Assembly (NCBI GenBank): GCA_945876305.1
Contig: CAMCOB010000078.1
Span: 1 to 6,451, forward strand
Direction of reading: 5' to 3'
Length of the DNA stretch: 6,451 bases
Source: Bifidobacterium breve
Lineage (GTDB): Bacteria; Actinomycetota; Thermoleophilia; Miltoncostaeales; Miltoncostaeaceae
Below the pieces are notes generated by a model, which was given only the letters and a program-made list of their open reading frames with translations, made no database searches and was not told where the DNA came from. The position numbers were made by a program, and so were the translations under genes. Each line of letters opens with the position of its first letter. Position 1 is the stretch's first letter. Positions 1 through 4,361 of this stretch are shown piece by piece.

Positions 1-2
1 CA

Positions 3-419
3 ATGCATCTGGGCCTCATCCATCACGTTGGATACGTCGTCGAGGACATCGACGCCGCCATCCCCGTGTACGCCGAGCGTTTTGGCATGGATGTGACCAT
101 TCGCGAGACCATGCCCGATCAGGGTGTGGAGGCGGTGCTTCTGGGCGACGGTCCGTCGTACGTGGAGCTCATCGCCCCCACCGACCCCGACGGCGGTGTC
201 GCCCGGTTCCTCGCGAAGCGCGGCCCGGGCGTGCATCATGTGGCATTCGCCGTTCCCAACCTCGAGGACGCCCTGGGCGATCTGGCGGCCGGAGGGGCGG
301 AGTTGATTGACAGGGCACCACGCCGCGGGCTGGGCGGGCACATGGTGGCCTTTATCCATCCCCGTTCATCAGGCGGGGTGCTGACCGAGCTCGTCGAAGC
401 TCACGATTACCCCACGTAG
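3..419 (+). CDS. mce: Methylmalonyl-CoA epimerase (VOC superfamily)
   Basis: This 138-residue protein is predicted to interconvert (S)- and (R)-methylmalonyl-CoA in the cytoplasm, supplying the R form to the B12-dependent mutase in propionate and branched-chain catabolism. It shows two VOC beta-alpha-beta-beta-beta repeats. The first starts at LIHHVGYVVEDID (residues 5-17) and the second at GVHHVAFAVPNLEDA (76-90). By comparison with characterised epimerases the metal ligands should be H8, E55 (in YVELIAP), H79 and E129 (in GVLTELVE). Length is normal for the family. Only two bases precede the ATG, so no ribosome binding site can be seen and a start further upstream is possible, but family members usually begin just before the IDHIG-like strand, which fits this ATG. 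The stop TAG overlaps the Shine-Dalgarno of the next gene, so the two are probably co-transcribed. No mutase gene is visible here. Another VOC dioxygenase or glyoxalase is possible but the motifs favour the epimerase. Confidence 0.88.
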   Translation: MHLGLIHHVGYVVEDIDAAIPVYAERFGMDVTIRETMPDQGVEAVLLGDGPSYVELIAPTDPDGGVARFLAKRGPGVHHVAFAVPNLEDALGDLAAGGAELIDRAPRRGLGGHMVAFIHPRSSGGVLTELVEAHDYPT

Positions 420-423
420 GAGG
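418..423 (+). promoter_or_regulatory. Ribosome binding site of the radical SAM gene
   Basis: AGGAGG lies 7 nt before the ATG at 431 and overlaps the epimerase stop codon (417-419). It is a near-perfect Shine-Dalgarno, fixes the start of the downstream gene and suggests translational coupling with the epimerase. Confidence 0.85.
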
Positions 424-430
424 AATTCGA

Positions 431-2071
431 ATGAAGATCCGGTACATCGAGCCAAAGCCACGTGGGGCCACGATCTATGAGATCGCGAACCTGCCAAAGC
501 TGGGCCTGCCCCTGCTCGCGGCCATCGCGCGGAACGCGTACCCAGATCTTGACCAGCGCATCTACTGCGAGCTGATCCGCGGCGTGGAGGTTGACTGGAA
601 CGATGTGCTCAGTTCCGACCTGGTGTGCATCTCCACCACCACCAACACCACGATTGAGGGCTACGCCTACGCAAAGAAGTGCCGCGATGCGGGCATTCCC
701 GTGCTGTTCGGCGGCTCGCACGTCACCTTTATGTCGCATGAGGCGCTCCAGCACACCGATTACGTGATCCGACGCGAGGGTCACGTGGGCTTCGCGCAGT
801 TCATGGAGTGGTTTCGAGGCGACCGCAACCCTGACGGTCTCCACGAGATTCTGGGCCTGTCGTACCTCGACTCCGAGGGCACGCAGATTGATAACCCCGA
901 GGCCCCGCCGGCATCGGGTGACGATCTGGATGAACTGCCCTTCCCGGCGCTCGACCTGCTCGAGGGTCACGAGCGCATGGTGACCCACCCCATCATGATG
1001 AAGTGGGGCTGCCCGTACGACTGCTCGTTCTGCAGCGTCATCAAGATGTTTGGCCGCAAGCTGCGCACCCGCTCGGTGGACAACATGATGACCGAGCTGC
1101 GCATGGTCAATGCAGCGAGTGTGTTCTTCTACGACGACATCTTCATCGTTGACAAGAAGCAGGCCAAGAGCCTGTTCCACGCCATGATCGACGAGGGCAT
1201 CACTCCGCAGTGGACCGCCCAGATCCGCGCAGACTCGATCTACAAGAGTAAGCAGACCCTTGAGCCCGACCACGAGCTGCTCGCGCTGATGCGCGACTCG
1301 GGTTGCTACATGGTGTACATCGGGTTTGAGAGCATCACGCAGGAGGGCCTCGACTCGTACAACAAGAAGCAGACGGTGGAGCACATCACGACCTCCATCA
1401 AGTTGCTCCACGACTACGGCATCCGCGTGCACGGCATGTTTGTGGTGGGCGCCGACACCGACACGGCTGAGACGGTGCGCGCCACGGTGGACTTTGCGCT
1501 TTTGCACAAGGTGGACACGCTGCAGATGATGATGCTCACCACCCTGCCGGGCACCGCGTTCGATACGCAGATGCGCGCCGAGGGCCGTGTGCTGACCGAC
1601 GACTACTCGCTGTATGACGGCCATCACTGCATCATCCAGCCCAAGCTCATGACGCCGTACCAGCTCCAGATGGAGACTTGGAAGAACATGCTGCGCTTCT
1701 ACTCGAAGAAGGGCTCATGGGAGCTGGGTCGCAAGGAGGTACGGGCCAACATCTGGCGCATGCTCCGTCTTGCCACCGAGTGGAAATTCATCAAGAACCT
1801 CCCGAAGGCAATCGGACTGTGGGCCACAAACCGCCCGTCGGAGTCGTTCAAGGTCATCCGCACCACCCTCTCGAGCCGGGGCATGCGCACCATCTACGAG
1901 ACGCTGGGGGTGGCCATCTTCCGCAGTTACGGCCGCAAGCAGTTGCTCAAGTTCACCGACCAGCCTGAGTCGATGCAGCACCTCGACGAAATCCGCCGCC
2001 TGCCGGCCTGGAGCCCGCCCGAGGACACCAGCGATGGCAAGAGTTCGCCGTCATTGAAGGTGCTCTCGTGA
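431..2071 (+). CDS. B12-binding domain radical SAM protein (class B methyltransferase-like), function unknown
   Basis: This 546-residue cytoplasmic protein has the two-domain layout of cobalamin-dependent radical SAM enzymes, which mostly methylate unactivated carbons. Residues about 1-135 form a B12-binding Rossmann-like domain: PKLGLPLLAAIARNAYP (22-38), DLVCISTTTNTT (63-74), IPVLFGGSHVTF (89-100). The DxHxxG ligand motif of classical B12 proteins is not seen, as is common in this class, and IRREGHVGF (113-121) stands where VxGEGE is usual. The radical SAM core, about 180-405, carries the 4Fe-4S motif C194-x3-C198-x2-C201 (GCPYDCSFC), FFYDDIFIVDKK (232-243) and YIGFES (296-301). A helical, basic and aromatic-rich C-terminal part of about 140 residues follows, of unknown role; the last 25 residues look disordered. 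Cobalamin binding and radical chemistry are family inference; the substrate cannot be read from sequence. It sits 11 bp after the epimerase and its TGA overlaps the GTG start of the next small gene. Confidence 0.9.
   Translation: MKIRYIEPKPRGATIYEIANLPKLGLPLLAAIARNAYPDLDQRIYCELIRGVEVDWNDVLSSDLVCISTTTNTTIEGYAYAKKCRDAGIPVLFGGSHVTFMSHEALQHTDYVIRREGHVGFAQFMEWFRGDRNPDGLHEILGLSYLDSEGTQIDNPEAPPASGDDLDELPFPALDLLEGHERMVTHPIMMKWGCPYDCSFCSVIKMFGRKLRTRSVDNMMTELRMVNAASVFFYDDIFIVDKKQAKSLFHAMIDEGITPQWTAQIRADSIYKSKQTLEPDHELLALMRDSGCYMVYIGFESITQEGLDSYNKKQTVEHITTSIKLLHDYGIRVHGMFVVGADTDTAETVRATVDFALLHKVDTLQMMMLTTLPGTAFDTQMRAEGRVLTDDYSLYDGHHCIIQPKLMTPYQLQMETWKNMLRFYSKKGSWELGRKEVRANIWRMLRLATEWKFIKNLPKAIGLWATNRPSESFKVIRTTLSSRGMRTIYETLGVAIFRSYGRKQLLKFTDQPESMQHLDEIRRLPAWSPPEDTSDGKSSPSLKVLS
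2056..2061 (+). promoter_or_regulatory. Ribosome binding site of the 74-residue gene
   Basis: GAAGGT lies inside the end of the radical SAM gene, about 7 nt before the GTG at 2068. It supports that GTG as a real start and implies coupled translation through the GTGA overlap. Confidence 0.6.
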
Positions 2072-2292
2072 GCCGACGAGTAGAGATGGGGCTTGAGGGC
2101 GGTGGAGTGCTGCTGCTGACGGTTGAAGACGCCGAGGTGCCGTCGCTGAGCAGCGCCCTTTCTGGCGCACGAGGGTTCCACTCGATCAACTCGGAAGAAG
2201 GCGAACACCTGGTGGACCTCAACAAGGTCCTCTTCATGCGTGTGCTGCCCGGTGAGGCCAAGAGCCGTCTGGGCTTCGGCGGGGATTCCTGA
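2068..2292 (+). CDS. Small conserved-looking hypothetical protein, 74 residues
   Basis: I do not recognise this gene with certainty. It starts at GTG 2068, which overlaps the radical SAM stop as GTGA and has a GAAGGT element in front. The 74-residue product has no signal peptide, membrane segment or cysteine. It reads as a small beta-rich domain: VLLLTVEDAEVPSLSSAL (14-31), GFHSINSEEGEHL (36-48), VDLNKVLFMRVLP (49-61). The pattern of a short strand, a 'set of residues to look up' turn and a final VNK-like strand resembles small actinobacterial proteins of unknown function with a similar order; that is a loose impression only. The stop TGA lies 1 nt before the conserved start region of YchF. 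The tight overlap on both sides and sensible composition argue for a real gene. A role as partner of the radical SAM protein is only inferred from coupling. Confidence 0.7.
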   Translation: MSRRVEMGLEGGGVLLLTVEDAEVPSLSSALSGARGFHSINSEEGEHLVDLNKVLFMRVLPGEAKSRLGFGGDS

Positions 2293-3370
2293 CCTGCAAC
2301 TCGGGCTCGTAGGACTCACAAACGCCGGCAAGACCGCCCTCTTCAACCTGGTGACAGGCGGGGAGGCCGAGGTTGCGCCATACCCGTTCACCACGCGCGA
2401 GCCCAACCGGGGCATCGCCGACGTGCCCGACCCGCGTATCGATGCCATCGCCGACGTGCAGGACATCCCCAACCGGGTGTGCGCACAGGTGGAGGTCATT
2501 GACATCGCCGGGCTCAGCGAGGGCGCCGGCAAGGGTGAGGGCCTCGGTGGATCGGCACTTGGCCGCATCCGCGAACTTGAGGCCACGGTGCACGTGGTGC
2601 GGGCGTTTGCCAATGCCGAGGTACCCCACCCGCTCGAGCGCATCGACCCGCTCGCCGATCTTGAGGTGGTGGACACCGAACTGGTGCTGGCCGACACCGA
2701 CCAGGTGGCGCGCCGCGAGGAGAAGGTGCAGAAGGGCGTGCGTTCAGGTGACCCCGATGCCAAGGCCGAGGCGGCCGCGCTCGGGGCCATCGCTGCATGG
2801 CTGGCCGATGGCAAGCCCGTTCGCACCATCGGCGACGAGGATGCAATCGCGGTGGCAACAGGCATGGGACTGCTCACCGCCAAGCCCACGCTCTACCTGG
2901 TGAATACCGATGACCCGGGTGATCCTCCCGCCGATATCGTGGCGTACGCAGAGGCGCAGGGCGCGCAGGCGCTTGCCCTTCCGGTGGGCGTTGAGCTGGA
3001 ACTCGCAGAGATGGACCCAGCCGATGCCGCCGAGTTCGCCGCGGAGATGGGCCTTGGCGAAACCCGGGGCGCCGACGCACTCATCCAGGGTGGCTACCGG
3101 CTGCTCGATCTGGTCACGTTCTTCACGGGATCGGGCCCGCCCGAGGCGCGTGCCTGGCCCATCCGCCGCGGCACCCCGGCCGATCAGGCCGCCGGAAAGA
3201 TCCACTCGGATATGGAGCGTGGCTTCATCCGCGCCGAGGTGGTCGCCTGGGACAAGCTGGTGGAGTGCGGGTCGTTCAGCAAGGCGCGTGAGCAGGCACT
3301 TGCCCGTATGGAGGGCAAGGATTACATCGTGCAAGAGGGCGATGTAATGCAGATCCGCTTCAACGTCTGA
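2240..3370 (+). CDS. ychF: YchF/OLA1-family ribosome-associated ATPase
   Basis: YchF is an Obg-related P-loop protein that prefers ATP, binds ribosomes and is linked to translation and oxidative stress control. Counting from GTG 2240: G1 loop GLTNAGKT (25-32), G3 DIAG (88-91) followed by the YchF signature SEGAGKGEGLG (93-103), coiled-coil insertion about 140-180, G4-position NTDD (222-225), and a C-terminal TGS domain (about 283-375) ending in DYIVQEGDVMQIRFNV. In family members G4 is NxxE, the change behind ATP preference; here the last residue is Asp. The start is uncertain. The coordinates give the longest frame with a standard start (376 residues); GTG 2252 is the other standard choice. 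Neither has a good ribosome binding site and both add residues without family likeness (MCCPVRPRAVWASAG). Homologues begin right before the first strand, which here falls at CTG 2294 (LQLGLVGL, 358 residues) after a GGCGGGGA element. The stop codon touches the convergent hairpin. Confidence 0.93.
   Translation: MCCPVRPRAVWASAGIPDLQLGLVGLTNAGKTALFNLVTGGEAEVAPYPFTTREPNRGIADVPDPRIDAIADVQDIPNRVCAQVEVIDIAGLSEGAGKGEGLGGSALGRIRELEATVHVVRAFANAEVPHPLERIDPLADLEVVDTELVLADTDQVARREEKVQKGVRSGDPDAKAEAAALGAIAAWLADGKPVRTIGDEDAIAVATGMGLLTAKPTLYLVNTDDPGDPPADIVAYAEAQGAQALALPVGVELELAEMDPADAAEFAAEMGLGETRGADALIQGGYRLLDLVTFFTGSGPPEARAWPIRRGTPADQAAGKIHSDMERGFIRAEVVAWDKLVECGSFSKAREQALARMEGKDYIVQEGDVMQIRFNV
2278..2285 (+). 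promoter_or_regulatory. Candidate ribosome binding site for a non-standard ychF start
   Basis: GGCGGGGA ends about 9 nt before CTG 2294, the codon at which the conserved YchF sequence would begin (QLGLVGL after the start residue). It overlaps the end of the small upstream gene. It is only a G-rich partial match to a Shine-Dalgarno in a GC-rich genome, so the support is modest. Confidence 0.35.
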
Positions 3371-3432
3371 CCCACCCGCTGCCTGTCAATACGTCTCACC
3401 TGGCGAGACGTATTGACAGGCAGCGGGTGGGT
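3370..3432. terminator. Perfect long inverted repeat, probable bidirectional terminator
   Basis: The arm at 3371-3397 is the exact reverse complement of the arm at 3405-3431: 27 bp with no mismatch, around the 7-nt loop ACCTGGC (3398-3404). The A at 3370, the last base of the ychF stop, also pairs with T 3432, giving 28 bp. It lies between two convergent genes, immediately after ychF and 47 bp beyond the YhaM-like stop, where a shared terminator is expected. No T-tract follows on either strand, so it would be a hairpin-only (I-shaped) terminator of the kind reported in actinobacteria. The length and perfection exceed what termination needs, so a mobile or dispersed repeat is an alternative. 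The remainder of the gap (3433-3478) shows only a weak 4-bp GGTC/GACC stem. Confidence 0.8.
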
Positions 3433-3478
3433 GGGGTCGGTTCACCTGACCAACAGGGCGGCGCCGGGGGTCTGCTGC

Positions 3479-4348
3479 CTAGGCCTCGTCGAGAGTGCTC
3501 GCGCCCTCGAGTCGGGCCTTCACTCCCGCCTCCATTGCATTGGCCCGCCACAGCGCGATGGCCTCAGGCGATGCCCCGCTGATGTGTGCGCCGGGCGGTG
3601 GACCGTGGTGCCAACCGATCACGTGCAGCAGCGCCAGTCGGCGGTCGGCGGCAAGACCCACCTGGCGCGACACCTCATCAACCATCTGCTGACCGATGAC
3701 CAGGTGGCCCAACATGCGGCCCTCCTCGGTCTGGTCAACGGTGGCCTCGCCCACCACAAAGCACCTCACGTAGCCGATGTCGTGCAACAGGGCGGCAGCC
3801 ACCAGCAGGTCGCTGTCCACACGTGGATGCCAGGTGCACAGGCTCTGGCACAGCATGGCCACGCCAACGCTGTGCTCGATCAACCCGCCCAGATACGCGT
3901 GATGCCCATTGCGGGTGCACGGCACCGTGCGCCACATCTGTGCCAGCTCCGCGTCGTCGGCGAAGGCCTGGAGTACGTCCCGCAGGCCGGGGTCGATCAC
4001 CTCATCTGCCAGTCCCAGCACGAACCCGAACATGTCCTCAGGGTCGCGATGGCTCTTCGGCAGCAGGTCAACATCCTGATCAGCAGCCTCGGCCGGGCGC
4101 AGCGACCGCACCCGCAGCACGCTCTTGCCGCCGCGGGCGGTCACCTCGCCGGTCACCCGGACCCGGTCGCCCTCTTCAAACTGCCCCGCAAACCAGTCGG
4201 CTTCATCGAAGATGACTGCAGAGATGGTGCCGGTGGCATCACCAAGGGTGAGCGCCAGATACGGCGAGCCCTTGCGCGACATGCGGCGTTCCTTGCGCCT
4301 CACGGCGAACACCCCCTCAATGGGGCGGCCTGGTTCCAGAGTGGTCAT
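3479..4348 (-). CDS. YhaM-like OB-fold plus HD-domain protein (putative 3'-5' exoribonuclease family)
   Basis: This 289-residue protein has the two-domain order of YhaM, a metal-dependent 3'-5' exonuclease acting on RNA and single-stranded DNA. Residues about 8-85 form an OB fold (KGSPYLALTLGDATGTISAV, 26-45; GDRVRVTGEV, 60-69). Residues about 145-285 form an HD domain: NGHHAYLGGLIEHSVGVA (147-164), LLHDIG (187-192, catalytic-type H189-D190), EEGRMLGHLVIG (208-219), WHHGPPPG (246-253). Three usually conserved positions differ: HDIGK has Tyr at 193, and the final LHxxDxxDA helix reads LWRANAMEA (266-274), with Trp, Asn and Glu in place of His, Asp and Asp. Activity may therefore be altered or lost. 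The ATG at 4348 is chosen because the OB fold begins right after it and AGGG at 4360-4357 lies 8 nt upstream, inside the stop of the helicase gene; an open frame to 4525 is an overlap artefact. It is probably co-transcribed with the helicase-nuclease. Confidence 0.85.
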   Translation of the reverse strand: MTTLEPGRPIEGVFAVRRKERRMSRKGSPYLALTLGDATGTISAVIFDEADWFAGQFEEGDRVRVTGEVTARGGKSVLRVRSLRPAEAADQDVDLLPKSHRDPEDMFGFVLGLADEVIDPGLRDVLQAFADDAELAQMWRTVPCTRNGHHAYLGGLIEHSVGVAMLCQSLCTWHPRVDSDLLVAAALLHDIGYVRCFVVGEATVDQTEEGRMLGHLVIGQQMVDEVSRQVGLAADRRLALLHVIGWHHGPPPGAHISGASPEAIALWRANAMEAGVKARLEGASTLDEA

Positions 4349-4356
4349 CGCCCTGA

Positions 4357-4361
4357 CCCTA
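4357..4361 (-). promoter_or_regulatory. Ribosome binding site of the YhaM-like gene
   Basis: On the minus strand TAGGG (4361 to 4357) ends 8 nt before the ATG at 4348 and includes the stop codon of the helicase-nuclease gene. It decides the start of the YhaM-like gene and implies coupled translation of the two. Confidence 0.6.

Noticed and set aside
407..1627. 406-codon open frame on the minus strand opposite the radical SAM gene
   Set aside because: Its product is a His/Val/Arg-rich string with no recognisable domain, typical of the antisense frame of a GC-rich gene, and the plus strand carries clear radical SAM motifs.
3413..3418. TTGACA inside the right arm of the hairpin as a promoter -35 box
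   Set aside because: No suitable TATAAT-like element is found 16-18 bp downstream, there is no plus-strand gene after it, and the bases are explained by the inverted repeat.
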